In this document: positions 21,560 through 33,655 of the stretch, piece by piece | Position numbering within the stretch: the stretch's first letter is position 1 | Layout of the letters: every line of letters begins with the position of its first letter | Source: Trichobilharzia regenti | Taxonomy: Eukaryota > Platyhelminthes > Trematoda > Strigeidida > Schistosomatidae | DNA: 64,000 bases | NCBI GenBank assembly: GCA_944472135.2 | Contig: OX235270.1 | Coordinates: 146,397,632 to 146,461,631 of the forward strand | Direction: 5' to 3' | Notes under the pieces: model-generated | The model's database searches: none | What the model saw: the letters and a program-made list of their open reading frames with translations, nothing else | What the model was told of the DNA's origin: nothing | Made by a program: the position numbers and the translations under genes

Positions 21560-22150
21560 AGGAAAGAATGATGAGGTCTCTAACTGTATTGTCTGCTCCC
21601 AGTTCGACTGGGATTCATATCGCCCATGAGGATTTTGTTGTCTCCATCTGGGGTGCTGTCCATTACTGTTTTCAGTCGTCTGTAAAAATCTTCCTTCTTC
21701 TCCTGTTCCGCGTTGTTGGTAGCACTGTGAGGGAAAGTGGATAATTGTGACCTTCCTTTCTTCTTTTTGAGTTGAATCTTGCTATCATGATCCTGTATGA
21801 GGAGATTGGTTCTCACTGCATTAGGGCTTTGGTTGCCACTGGCGACATCATAATAGCCACTCACTGACTTGATGTGCTCGTGGTTGTCGTCTTGGTGACC
21901 ACGCAGGAGTGGGTTACTGATTCACCAGATGATAACTTCGGCAGTCCACATCCATCCCATCTGCTCTCGCATATTCCCAGCACTTCTTTGCCATATCTTC
22001 TTATTTCTCTGGCTATATGGGCAGTCTTCCCAGACGGCTTCGTACATTGTACTTACATTCCACGTCCCCATTCTTATGCTTGCTTTCATCGAGAGAACAT
22101 AGACACATCGTCTGGCTGACCGGCATGCCGAAGGCTACCACCGGCCAGCG
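21560..22150 (-). mobile_element. RTE-like endonuclease N-terminal fragment
   Basis: Minus-strand frames read RMGTWNVSTMYEA at about 22.06 kb (the first EN box with Asn) and, after disruption, EKKEDFYRRLKTVMDSTP and KILMGDMNPSRTGS (the GD-N box) at about 21.65 kb. It belongs to the same broad family as the element at 12240-14559. RT is absent. Confidence 0.65.
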
Positions 22151-22449
22151 TCATTTAGCCTCTCCTATTCCAGCACATTTGTGTAACGACATACCAAATA
22201 TTTTTAAGTATTTATTATCGCTCACTGTTAAATATATCCATATGTAACTGTACACAAACATTTTCGTCATAATTACTATAATATTGATGAGTATTTTCTC
22301 TACAAAATTTTCGACTATTATAAGCTTTGATTATTTTGGTCATTGTTGTACATACGTTGAACTCTGAACGATCCAAATGCCTTTACATGTACTCACATAC
22401 TACAACGTATTATCATTTTTATTGTTATCATTATGATTGTCATTGTAAT

Positions 22450-22925
22450 TTGTATGAGTACCAATGACAGCTTCCAATCGCCTAGACTGTTCAAGTCACG
22501 TGGGATTTTACTTTCAACGCTCATGTCATCTTACCCATAATCATATTTTATCTTGAGATCATCTACAAAGAGGTACGGCTTGCCACACTTGGTCATAGAG
22601 ACTAAGTCATTTATGAATAAGAGAAATGGAATAGAGCCAAGAATGCTTTCTACCATTACACCACTAGTTATCGGCTTCGATGAAGACAGTCTGTGGTTGA
22701 TTTTGACTAATTGATCTCTTTCTGTGAGAAAAGAATTTATCCATTTGAGAAGTCTTCCAGTTATACCGTAAGATTGCAGTTTTGTTAGGAGTCCGATATA
22801 TGGGACTTGATCAAAGGCTTTGCTAACGTCGAGAAATAATGTTATTACTGAATTCCCATTATCTATGCATTGTGTAATGTAGTCAAGATAGTTTAAGTGG
22901 CGAGTAATGCACAACCTCATGTGCA
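22450..22925 (-). pseudogene. CR1-like RT fragment
   Basis: Contains LFLDVSKAFDQVPYIGLL (motif 3), LKWINSFLTERDQLVKINH, SSKPITSGV, a damaged motif 4 and YLFVDDLKI in place of YADD. The catalytic box is therefore FVDD. Both ends are truncated. It is distinct from the CR1-like element at 2.87-9.53 kb. Confidence 0.75.
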
Positions 22926-22929
22926 TAAA

Positions 22930-25200
22930 GTGAGAATATATTATTATAAAATGCATTTTATTGTTATATGAGGGAATTGACTTCAAGATTCATTTATTTT
23001 CCCAAGTATCCGTATTCCATCCAACGCATATTTGGGTTTCTTTCGTTAATGCGAAGTCACGTACAAAAATGAGAATATATTATTATTATTATTGTTAATA
23101 AGAAACATTATTGAGATTGGGATAGTAAATCATTAGAGAGTAAATACTGAATGATTTGAGTCTTTACAATCTTTTCCATCGCGATAGCCTTATTGATCTC
23201 TTGTGGGGTGAAAAGTATGTCACCTGGACATTCATCTGTTTTACGTGTGAAATCCACCATCAAAATATAGTCATGTAAACCTATTCATACAATGAACTTG
23301 ATTTGGGTCGACACTGAGGACTCCTATATGGAACTGGGAAATACTCTTTGAGTATATAGGAAATCGCTGTCCGGTATACCTATGTTTTACTACTCTTAAT
23401 TCTTTGTAAAACTTTAAACAAACACTTCTTTAAATGGGTTCTTCATTCGATTGGTCGTTCAGATTTATTTCCATGGAAGTTTTCTTGAGTTGATGCGATT
23501 TCCTCTAACCACCCACAATAATTAATACACAGGGGATTATGAAAGATGATGAGTCAGTCAATCCAGTTATTCTTTGCTATTATTCATATGAGTGTAGTTG
23601 TAACACTATAGTCTATATCTGTTTTAACGTTAATTTGTAGGAAATCTGCCCATCACAAACTGTTGTGAAATGGAAGTATGGTTATAGTAATTGAAAAGGT
23701 ATGACGACTGCTGCCACCCAATAGGTCATGCACAAGGTCGGTTGCCTAAGAGCGAACTCTCTCTCTCTCTCTATGGAAATACTCAGTCCTTCATAGACAG
23801 AAAGAAGCCTTTTGCACTACCGACGTGCTGATGACCATGACCCCACATTTACACACGTTAACCGCTAGTGCATTTACCATGGCCCCATTCTCTACATGTT
23901 TTGTCTCCCTAATTCATCACTAGATATGTTTACTGCCTCTAGATTGCTCAGAATTCCACCCCTCTGTCTTCTAATGACTCTTACTGGCTGGTACTAGTTT
24001 TTGGAGTTACTGATCAGAACAGATTCTTGGAATACATTTTCGGCTAAATGGCTGGATCGGATATAGCGTAAGGAAAATATCAGTGTCCAAAACTAAGACT
24101 GCCTTATGGAGGGTGGATGATAATCTGTAATCATTTGCAGTCGCTGTCTCGAAGTTAGTTGGGGTATTTAGGTAATGGATTAAATCACGCCTACATCACA
24201 ATATTCGGGAAACGCGAGTAGAGCGATACCGTTGATTGAGTTGTTGTGCTCATTGTTTGACTGATGTGTCTAACTACTTACTTGCTAATACTAATATCCG
24301 AGGATCAGTGGTTACGCCATTCGACCAGGATACGTGAACCATCTTAGAAGTGAGACCCACCTACACCATTGCCCACAGTAAGCTGAAGCTATAGAGGATG
24401 ATTAATGGACATTATCCTATATAACCATGATAAGGATAAAATATGGCCTAAAACTGTATCTTGGCACAAGGCATTAAGAGGAGGTCATCGCTAACCCTTA
24501 CCACCAGTACTCCATCCGTCGGATGTCTGAATCCAGTATTCATCCACCTGGACTGCCTAACTGCAGTAGAAGACCTGAACGAGGAAAACCTTATCAGCAG
24601 CCTTGTATTTCATCACCATCAAGGAGAAGAATAGCCACAATATCTGTTTTAGTTCTTCTCTCAACATATATGAAAACACTTCGGGTAAACCGATATGAAT
24701 GGACAGTGGCAAATCAAGACATTGTACCGATTTTTGGTTTCATTTTATTCTGGACGGATTTGTTGTAGCCTATTGAGATAAGTGGTTCTGTCACCTGTGA
24801 CTCATTCGAAGGAGTGCTATAACCCGTATTCTTATCTTCAGAGGAATAATCATCGGCTTCCTTGAGACCTTGGATCCTACAGGTCCATATTAACCAATCC
24901 CAAAAGTAATTCTTAATTCGTTGTCTGTATTACAGATGGACAGGTCAGAATATACTGAATGGCCGTGGGTGGAGCGCATTGCCTAACAGGCATCTAAGGG
25001 ATGAGGCAATGATGACGTTGGCACGAATTACCATGTGTACCAATTCAAGTTCCTACACCCACAACTACCACAGTATTTATTCCACATAGACCAAGGACAA
25101 ATCAAAACAACAGATTGATCATCCAAAATATGAAATATATTCAGAGGTCAAATTCGTCGTAGCGTGGTGTTGAATGCTAAGGCTAGCTGGGGAGCATGCA
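22930..25200. other. 2.3-kb stretch without recognised gene
   Basis: Simple repeats (ATT)n near 23.08 kb and (CT)n near 23.76 kb are visible. The 81-codon frame at 24523-24768 has no motif. Nothing else is supported. Confidence 0.4.
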
Positions 25201-25204
25201 TGAA

Positions 25205-25315
25205 TGTGACATGGCGACGCGGATGATGATTGATTACAAGCCTTCAGTTAAGCGAGTCGACTTAAGCGGTGAAGGTCAGCGTCAGATGGTGAGTGATGAA
25301 TGCTGCAGGCTAATA
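25205..25315 (-). mobile_element. RTE endonuclease scrap, inverted relative to 26105
   Basis: About 100 bases match, as reverse complement, the first 100 bases of the RTE-like element at 26105. Shared words include 'tacaagccttcagttaagcg' and 'gacttaagcggtgaaggtca'. It is an isolated truncated piece. Confidence 0.6.
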
Positions 25316-26104
25316 ATTTAAGAGGAAGCATTAACCGATGCAATGTAAATAAAGAAGGTGATAATATGAAGAATGGAGTATTCTACAAATAAGATAACAG
25401 TTAGTGAATGGAAGTGACTTGTCAGTATAAGCTGCACCGTTTCTTGGTGTCTCTTATAAACAGTTGAAGTGTTTAAACCAGAGTACGAATAACAGATGAA
25501 TCGTGTTTTGTCCAAACCTCCTTTTGAGTTGACCAAGTTTTACATAATGTATATGTTCATAAACTAGTTTTTCTCAAAGACCACCATGTACAATAAAAAG
25601 AAACAGTTATGCAGATGAGTCTAATTTGATGCCATGATATCAGTCTGAGTACCATTAGAAAGGGTGTCCGATTCGTTGACAACTTCGTTGACCAGTTACA
25701 AGGGACCGTTGATTACTTACGCTTCATTGGACGTCTTAGTATGTGTAATAAGAAAGGCTTCCCGTTAATCACCAGATAAAATTTGGCCTGCAGGTGTAGT
25801 CGTGCGAAGTGACTCATAATTAACGATCTCACATCTTTGACTAAATGACTCTTACAATGTCTAGTGATGATATACTGTACCACCCACCACCTGCCCACCC
25901 TACCAGTTTGAACGAAATCTATCAAGATATAATGAAGCACAGCAATTCCGATGAAGTAGGCTAACATATACTGACATGTATGCCACTAAGAAAATCCAAT
26001 TTTATATGTCTACCTTCAAAACTTACTGCATAAATATAACTATGAAGCAACATTTATTGCTTCAGACTAGTAAAAGCTCTCAAGATGTTCAGCCGAATAC
26101 CCTG

Positions 26105-28640
26105 TAAATTATCACTCAACATCGGATTCTGACCTTCACCGCTTAAGTCGACTCGCTTAACTGAAGGCTTGTAATCAAGCATCAGCGTCGCCATGTCACG
26201 CACAAGACTGTCGCTCCTTCTGGAGCACATGCCTGGACTCCGATCATGCGTTAGTGTGTTCCAAGTTCGTCTTGCGATTTGGTGGGGTTCATAAAAGCCG
26301 TCGTCTAAACGTTGAAGTGAGCGAACTAGTAGCACCTGCTACTTTTTTGAAATATCAGAATGAGTTACAATCGATGCTTGCCAGCAACCCCCCAAGTACT
26401 ATAAATGAACATTGGCTTCATGTGCAAGGTGCCATGCAAAAGGGCGAGTGTAGCCGCTTGCAGCTTGAAAGAATGCTCCGCTAAAAACCACTGGGTTTCT
26501 GCGAGTTCTTGCAACTCCTGGATGAACGCCGGTCCATTCCGGCTGACAGAGAATACAACAATAAGCGAAAGGCGCTCACGTGCAAGATTAGACAGTGTTT
26601 ACGTAAGGACCGCGAAACCTGGTGGTCAGAACGTGCGTGTGAGATGGAGTCAGGTGCTGCATCTGGCAACAGTCGGAAGCTGTTCCAAATCGAACGAGCC
26701 ATCGGCATCAAGAAACAAGGTATCAGCGAGACGGTCTGTGAAGCAGATGGCACGCCAATTACCAGCTTGAAAAGACGCCTGGAACGCTGGGCAGAGCACT
26801 TCGGGAAACAGTTTAGCTGGCCACCAGCTTCAGTGTCTACTGTCATTAGCTCCAGTGCTACTTGGTCGGTTAGTACCGACCCACCCATCGAAGCGGAGGT
26901 TCGTAAGGAACTCCAAGTGTTGAAACGCCATAAGGCGCCCGGCCCAGACAATTTACCCACGGCTCTTTTTAAAGATGGTGGCGAGACTCTCAAAATGGCT
27001 CTAACTGGGTTGTTCAGGAAGGTATGGGAGACAGAGAGTGTACCATCAATGTGGAACGAAGCCATTATCATCCACATCTTTAAAAAGAGTCGACGTAATT
27101 CGCGTGACAATCATAGGGGTATCAATCTGGTACCAGTCGCGTCTAAAATATTGGCTGCTGTCTTGCTTCACTTCACAGGCTGTGCAAAATACGTGAGGGA
27201 TTGATTCGCGAAGAGCAGGCTGGGTTTCGTTCAGGTTGTGGATGCATTGATCATGTGTTCACCCTTCGTCAGTTGTTGGAACACCGCCACACGATGTGTT
27301 TCTTGATATTAGGGCTGCCTTCGATTCGTTGGACAGAACTGTGCTCTAGAACCATCTGTTAGAGAGAGGTGTACTTGAGAAATTTGTTAACATCTTGAAA
27401 GCCCTATACAGAAACACCTCGGGTAGAGTGAGGGCATACAACCAACTATCATCACTGTTCCCAACCAACAGTGGGGTTAGACAGGGTTGCCCAATCTCTC
27501 CATTTCTCCTTTGACTTTGCCATCGACGACATTCTGGAGTCAGCTCTGAAGGATGTGCGTGAAGGTGGTGTAGATCTGCTACCTGGAGACAGACTTATCG
27601 ACGTCGAGTGTGCAGACGATATCGTCTTACTGTGGGATGGCATGCAGGCTGCCCAAGTCGCACTTAATCAGTTGGCGATCAGTGTCTGTAAGTATGGTAT
27701 GTGGTTTGCGCGTTCTAAGTGCAAAGTACTGTTACAAGATTGGCAGTAGCCTGTGCCTGCACTCACTCTTGCGGGTGAACCGCTTGAAGGTGTTGATAAG
27801 TTTGTGTACCTGGGTAGTTTTGTGAGTGCTGGCGGAGATTTCCAACCGTGTAATTAAGGTTAGGGTGGCATATATCAACTTGAGCCACCTAAGGCGCCGT
27901 CACGATCTTAGCCTAGCTGTCAAAGGTTGGGTATACAATGCTTCGGTGCGGGCTGCCCTGCTCTACGCCTGTGAAACCTGGCCTCTCCGAGTAGGCTGAG
28001 GATGTGCGGCGACTCTGCGTGTTCGATCATCGCTGTCTCCGCAGGATTGCTTGCGTTCGATGGATGGCATCATCGCGTGAGTAATTCTGAGGTTCGGCGG
28101 CGTGTGTTTGAACACAGTGGAGATCACCACTCATTGAGTGTCGTCATCTGGAAACACCGGCTCCGGTGGCTTGGACATGTGTTGCGAATGTCATCCCAGA
28201 GGCTTCCGTACAGGTCTCTGTTCGCTGGCCAGCCCTGGGACGGGATGGAAAAGGCGGAGAGGTGGTCAGTCCATGACGTGGCGTCGTGGGATGAAGGATT
28301 TTTGTGCTAGATTAGCATCAGTTAGTGTGTCACGACTCCCTGGTTGGGGTCCGAGGGAAGCTCAAATCGATGGCTCGAAACGTTATCGGATATGGCCAAG
28401 AATCGTAATCAATGGCGAACGTGTTGCAATTTCCTTCTTCTTTCCTTCCAGATGATAGTTAACGAATACTGTTTGAACTTGTTAAGCATGACTGTTTTCC
28501 TTCCGGATGAAGTTCTTTACCCGTTCTCTACTTATATATTTTTTCCCTTTCTTTCTTTTGATCTATGTTGTTTTATTATTATTGTATGGCGCATCCTTCT
28601 TGGTGCCATATTGTACCAAGTTTTTATGCGTTTAAGTAAA
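26105..28640 (+). mobile_element. RTE retrotransposon, SR2-related, decayed
   Basis: The plus strand carries the EN end AQDCRSFW then LDSDHALVCSKF, a linker with FLQLLDERRSIPA, RT motif 1 LKRHKAPGPDNLPTALFKD, motif 2 DNHRGINLVPVASKILA, motif 4 after a frame shift, and an active site changed to VECADDIVLL. The distal part has KHRLRWLGHVLRMSSQRLP. It ends with a 'ggtgccatattgtaccaagtt' block that resembles the SR2-type 3' end. Frame shifts near 27.17, 27.5 and 27.85 kb kill it. EN is truncated. Confidence 0.8.
26509..27204 (+). pseudogene. RTE ORF segment (linker plus RT motifs 1-2)
   Basis: A 231-codon open segment. Residues 1-90 are the charged linker (KIRQCLRKDRETWWSERA); residues about 135-155 carry the HKAPGPDNLPTALFKDGG box; residues about 195-220 carry RDNHRGINLVPVASKI. 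The frame is lost just before the 'QAGFR.G.GC.DH.F' block, which continues in another frame at about 27.22 kb. Confidence 0.7.
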
Positions 28641-29079
28641 TTAAGGCAACCACCACCGAGCACTACATTTCGAATAGACAAAAGTTATGAATTCATGAGT
28701 CAATAAAATTTACACCTACTGATTGCAGAATGATCAACAACCCAACCTCTGAATTATCTCCAAGATCGTGGAGCTGATTTTTGGTCAGGTCATCAAATTA
28801 TTTATTGTTAGTGAACTGTCCTAAAGGCTAGTCATCTATGCTTTGTTTTGTAGGCCTTCTAGCGATTCTTTCTAAATGTTGTCAGATTGTGAAGAAATCA
28901 TCCATGTTGAAATTAACCTGTAATCTGAATAAATGAAAGAACGTGCATGCATGCATGAATCAGAGACTTTTCAACCAATACCGGTTTTCCACCGTTCACT
29001 ATTTCTTACCACTTTGTCTCTCTTTTAGAAGAGACCACGTTGAAGTCAATACTAACAAAAGCAACAACAACATTAACGC

Positions 29080-29358
29080 TTTATTCAAATTTTATAATTG
29101 AAATCTACCCAATGAGTAATAATAATAATAATGAACAAATCTGAATTTCGGGTTCCTGTATATGTACAATTATAATCGTTAAAAAACTATGAATATATAA
29201 CAAATGCATCGTGAAAATAAACGCATACATTTATGTCTGTGTGTCTGTACAAACTGTATATTATATACATATATATGTAATGTATACATAACTGTGCATA
29301 AGACAGTAATAGACATACAATGGAGAAAGACGTATGAGTCAATGTGACAATCAACCAA
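29080..29358 (-). other. Putative 3' UTR of zinc-finger gene (exon E)
   Basis: Follows the stop codon of the terminal exon. A minus-strand AATAAA (complement at 29080-29085) gives a plausible poly(A) signal about 275 bases after the stop. Confidence 0.4.
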
Positions 29359-29720
29359 TCAACACTCAGTTTGCCCGTCTGCCCCTGCCTGACTATCCGA
29401 CTGTTCATGATGTGAAATTTGATGTCTTAATAAACTACGTCGTGACTTATAAAACTTATGACAAAGTTTACAACGGAATATCTTTAGGACAAGACCACCA
29501 CCACGATTACCGCCGCCTCCACCGCCGCTGATGTTGTTGTTGACATTCTCTTCACGAGCAGATTCACCTGATCCACACATCGACGACAATGATGATGACG
29601 TCGTCGTCGTCGGTGGTGGTGCTGTTGAAGCGGATGCAATAGTAGTTGGGGTATTATTATTCAACAACGGCAACAAATTAGGATTATTGTTTTTAGATCC
29701 AGCTAGAGTAGAACATGCGA
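29359..29720 (-). CDS. C2H2 zinc-finger gene, distal terminal exon (E)
   Basis: A pyrimidine-rich tract followed by AACACAG precedes the exon, which starts TCGCATG and is open to a TGA 362 bases later. It encodes Asn/Thr/Ser-rich sequence, a Gly stretch and one classical C2H2 finger, FRCKLCHKFYKSRRSLLRHQ plus ISHH (C-x2-C-x12-H-x4-H). The chain ends soon after, at GQTEC. The exon needs one base from its predecessor (phase 1). The exon at 54768-54820 supplies exactly that, giving a Lys-Val-Ala junction, whereas exon D ends in phase 0. It could also be the end of a separate gene with unseen exons. The product would be a nuclear DNA- or RNA-binding protein. Confidence 0.6.
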
Positions 29721-29879
29721 CTGTGTTGAAAAATTAACAAATAAACAAACAAAGAAAAATTAATTATTTGATTAATTAAATACAGAAGTGTTCCGACTGC
29801 AACAACATACTCCTCCTCCTCCTCCATCATTCATGCTCCTCTCAAGATTAACATTCACCGACTGATATCACTTACAGAA

Positions 29880-30110
29880 AGAGCCATTGGAAACCAATCA
29901 GGAGTACTGGTACTGGACACAGATGTTTCGTCAGCCTAGTCTGGGACTACTCATCGGCAGTATGCACCCAACTGCACTGCCAGGGTTAGAGCCCAAGACC
30001 TTCCGGTCACAAGGCAAACTTGTAGACCCAACACACTCAATGGCCAACTACCCATGAATACTGATTTCTACCAATTCGTGATTTTAGCGCGACTGACTGA
30101 CTGACTAGGT
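29880..30110 (-). repeat. tRNA-derived SINE with hammerhead-like block (copy a)
   Basis: On the minus strand a tRNA-like head (box B-like GGGCTCTAACCC) is followed by CTGCCGATGAGTAGTCCC, then GGCTGACGAAACATCTG at 29901-29967. This resembles the hammerhead core C-U-G-A-N-G-A / stem II / G-A-A-A, except that U4 is C and stem II is disturbed. Confidence 0.55.
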
Positions 30111-30689
30111 GCACCAGCTAGCTAATGTCAACGTTGGTGAGTATTTGTCCAAACACTTCCAACAACCGGGTAGGCCTCATTGGTCAGATGACTTCTCTCA
30201 TTTGAATTCCATCAGGCAACTAGAGAGCATCAGAGTCATTTTCAAGAACCAATTTGGTTTTCATTTACTTATTTTCTTGTGGCTTAGTTAATTAACTAAC
30301 TCAGTCAAAGTGACTTATGCTTTACACACTGGAGTAGTAGTAATAACAGATCAGTGTAATAAGTGCGTGTGTCGCATAAACTATTAGGCAGAAAATGGAT
30401 GTGAAGCATACACAGGAAAGGATCACATACACATACACACACACATAAAGACACACAGAGCTTGCTTGAATGGGTATAGAATTCTTCCATACTGAGACTA
30501 TAATGACAACTTCAATTGTGAACGAGTAGAACACTGTAGAGTAAAATACTACTGGAGGGGATTAGTGTCAGCTGTATGGAAGTCTTCTTCCATAAACACT
30601 CAGGTGTCGTGTTTATTAGCACTCGTTGTCGTATACGACTGAAGATCTTGAATGGTGGTATTGCCCATTGTTAGCCGATATATATATAT

Positions 30690-31640
30690 ATATATTTTCC
30701 AGATGTTGACAAGCTAGTTGAGGATTTAATTGGAAAGGTTTATCCCTTCTATAAAAGATGCGTAGATGACATAATAGTTAGTCATTTGTAACAAACTGAC
30801 AGATGTGACATACAAAACCCTTAACCGGATAAATACAATACAGAACAGTATATCGTTAACACACGTGAAAAAGAATGCAGATCACTTGTCATTCTGAGAT
30901 GCACTCATAGCTAGTCGATAAGATGGATCAATAAGACGATATGTCTACAGAAGGTCTACATGGAAGTGAGACAGTATCTAAAAGGAATGTTTATATATCT
31001 CTACCATTCAAGGGTCATCGATCATCAAGGTTTAATAGTCACTAAAAAAACACTTAGGGTGGTTATTAATAGAACTTGCTATGCAGCAGTTAAACTTATT
31101 TTCATAAAGAAAACGAGATTTATCCTGTTCTCTAAACCATCAAATCATCCGACCGGTAGTGTCACATCCCACCGTGTTTACCAATTTACATGTATGTGTG
31201 GTCACATGTACATAGGGAGAACCCATCGGTCTCTGTAGGTTAGGGCTACAGAACATATTCCAAAGTGGTTGCAACGACGAATAAAATCACCGGATACAAG
31301 TGATTCTGGAAACAGATGTCCAACATCATCTATCGCGAAGCACATCATCATCATAGAGACGAGTCCCTAGGTTCACTTCAATAATGCTTCAAAGTCATAT
31401 TTAAAACAAATTCGATGAAGACCTGTTTTATGTGTCCAAAAATTACTCGTTATCACTCTGAATCTACCTTGGTAATCCAATTTAGAACCAAGGTTCAACT
31501 TGCTTAACACTGTTTTCACCCTCTTCCTACCTCTCACTTATGACCTTGACTCGTACACAGTTTGACACATATTATCACTAATTATGCTCTGTTGCCTTCT
31601 ATATAATATATGTGTATGACAAGTACTCGTGTGTGTGTGT
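30690..31640 (+). mobile_element. Penelope-like element, 3' half
   Basis: Plus-strand frames in order: YKRCVDDIIVSHL (RT active site, VDD), LSFxDALIA-like, ISLPFKGH, then NHPTGSVTSHRVYQFTCMCG and HMYIGRTHRSL. The last is the GIY-YIG endonuclease core of Penelope-like elements with its Cys pair, followed by a stop and then VRATEHIPKW. Several frame breaks are present. The 3' end fades into a (GT)n run near 31630. The 5' end is truncated near the TA run at 30680. Confidence 0.75.
30960..31238 (+). pseudogene. Penelope GIY-YIG segment
   Basis: A 92-codon open segment carrying VYQFTCMCGHMYIGRTHRSL at its end. Relative to the usual GIY-YIG pattern, Y-Q-F replaces G-I-Y, as is common in Penelope-like elements, and YIG with the following Arg is intact. 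A stop follows at once, truncating the domain before its Glu and His residues. Confidence 0.65.
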
Positions 31641-32296
31641 GTATGTGTGTGTGCGATTAGAATCTCTGAGATGTGTTACGCAAATACATTACACGTTTCA
31701 GATAAATCACGTCGTCTTTTTGTTTTGGCAAGATCTTGAAGGAGTCGATGTCCTACTGCTCTTCCACACCCACCTCCACCTCTTCCTCCTTCTACATGCC
31801 AACGAATATTCAGGTTCAGACCCACATCACCATCCTACTGTTGCAGAAATCTGATTTCGCAACACACTGAACTTAAAGTCTCTTCTGTGTAATTCACTCA
31901 TTTATTCGATATGGTGGATTATGCAGCGTCGTCTGATTGAATTAAGCTCACAAATTCGCGTACAGCTACAACACGCATTTTGCCCTGAAGTCTACAGTTT
32001 TAAAATTCAAACGACTATCTATGAGGCAATGATGATTGAATCAAAATCCCACAACAACAACACAGTGAAGTCATTTACGCATATAGTGCAGAGATTTTCA
32101 ATATCACTAAAATAATTTAATCATCACTTTTACGAATATGTGTGTGAGTTCATTTTTTTAGGAAACAACATTAAGTGTCAAATCATGATGCAAGTTAGAG
32201 TTCAGCACACACAATAAATACAACCACTTTTGGTCACTTTCATTTCACGCCACTACTATTACTATTATTAAGCAAACAGATCACTGGGTATTTAAT
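31641..32296. other. Gene-free intron segment
   Basis: Contains the (GT)n run near 31630-31650 and no recognised domain. It lies within the putative large intron of the zinc-finger gene. Confidence 0.4.
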
Positions 32297-32505
32297 TTGC
32301 CGATGGTGGTGACTAGCAGAGGCATCCAGTCAGGATACGCATTTGGTTCTATTTGGGACTCATCAACTAGCTGGATGTACCTGCATTTCTCAGTTACTGA
32401 TGATGTTCCCACCGATGCTCGAAGCATCTGCACAAGAAGCCGACATGTCAACCTGAGATCGAGCACTTCGGTCCAATCAATCAATCAACCGACGGGAAAA
32501 TCTAA
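32297..32505 (-). repeat. Sm-alpha-like hammerhead SINE, decayed core
   Basis: On the minus strand, a head with GAAGTGCTCGATCTCAGGTT is followed by GCAGGTACATCCAGCTAG, TTGATGAGTCCCAAATAG and AACCAAATGCG. Compared with the hammerhead core, the first C is T, and GGACGAAA has become GAACCAAA. Stem II and the catalytic GAAA are therefore lost. Sm-alpha is the known schistosome SINE-like repeat with an active hammerhead; identity here is by motif recall, not search. Confidence 0.7.
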
Positions 32506-33124
32506 AAATTCAATTAGATTACTGGATATTTATTTATTTTACTACAATTACCCTACAGTTACCCAACATTCCACACATTCAACAGTCTAGTTAAGTACAA
32601 AACCAACTGATGAATCCACAAAAATAGGATGGTATAATTGGTGTAGTGTTGAGTTGATGAGTTCTCTCATATTGGATTGATTTAATTGCATAGCTTTCAT
32701 TGTCTTTCTAGGCAAGATCAATCCATCAGTTCAGGTAAACTAGTCAATTCTATATTGAAGTAGTATTGCAGCAAATAAAGTAGATGGATGGCTAATTGAC
32801 CACACCACTCTCAGCACTGCGCTACGCTGCTTTCAGTCAGTCAGTCAGGCGGGAGGATCACAAGGTTCAAATCCCCGTCGACCTACTGCAGAGATTGGAC
32901 ACCACTGGGTAGTGGTAGTAGTAGCAGTAGTAATAGTATTATCAGCCTTCTCTCACATCAAGCTCATATAACCTGGTGTACATTGATGACTTAGTCAGCG
33001 TAACTGAATTTAAACAAAATAGGAATAAAATCAGTGTACATGTACAAGTGTGATATGGTCTAGACATGTACAACAGCATCTCTCAATATACTCAAGTGTT
33101 GGTTTGTAAGGATTTGGTTGATTG

Positions 33125-33440
33125 GTTACAGGATTTCATCATGAGCTGACATTGGTTAGAGAACCATTGGAAAACCAGCTTGAGGAGTACTGCCAGAGAG
33201 CTGTTTCGTCCTGGTTTGAGACTCTTCATCAGTACGCACCCGCCGCAGGAGTTCAAACCCAGGACTTCCTCTTTACAAGGCTAGCGAGCTCGTAGACTAT
33301 TAAGCCACTGGAACCCGATCCAATGGTCAGCCAATGAGTTCTAACTTCTGCCAATTCACGACCTGCTGCACCCTACTGGTCACGACTTCTCACTAAAACC
33401 CCAGGTAACTACCTACCTACCTGAATAGGGAAAGTCCCTA
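33125..33440 (-). repeat. tRNA-derived SINE with hammerhead-like block (copy b)
   Basis: The minus-strand head has CAGTGGCTTAATAGTCTACG (box A-like) and GGGTTTGAACTCC (box B-like). At 33185-33236 the body reads TACTGATGAAGAGTCTC, then CAGGACGAAACAGC. This is the only copy here with an intact CTGATGA, but an AGA insert separates it from the GTC/GAC stem. It lies head-to-head with copy c. Confidence 0.65.
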
Positions 33441-33476
33441 GTGAGCATCTCACTGATATTCAAGTGTTGGTTTGTG

Positions 33477-33655
33477 TTGTGGGCCCAGTGGCTTAATGGT
33501 ATACGAGCTCGCTAGCCTTGTAACCAGAAGGTCCTGGGCTTCGAATCCCGGTGGGCGCGTACTGCTAGGACGAAACAACTGTCCAGTACTCCCAGCGGCT
33601 TTTCCAATGGCTCTCTATCTAATGTCACCTCATGATGAAATCCTCTAACTAAACT
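33477..33655 (+). repeat. tRNA-derived SINE with hammerhead-like block (copy c)
   Basis: The plus-strand head CAGTGGCTTAATGGTATACG and GGGCTTCGAATCCCGG are good box A and box B matches. The body keeps GGACGAAACAACTGTCCAG but has lost the CTGATGAGTC half. It ends with 'tcacctcatgatgaaatcc', shared with copies b and f. It is divergently placed against copy b about 40 bases away. Confidence 0.65.

Noticed and set aside
26481..27110. 209-codon minus-strand frame over the RTE element
   Set aside because: It lies antisense to the plus-strand RTE motifs and shows no motif of its own.
32820..32890. tRNA-like sequence with AAGGTTCAAATCCCC
   Set aside because: Only a box B-like motif is convincing; no box A at the right spacing and no repeat partner in the window.
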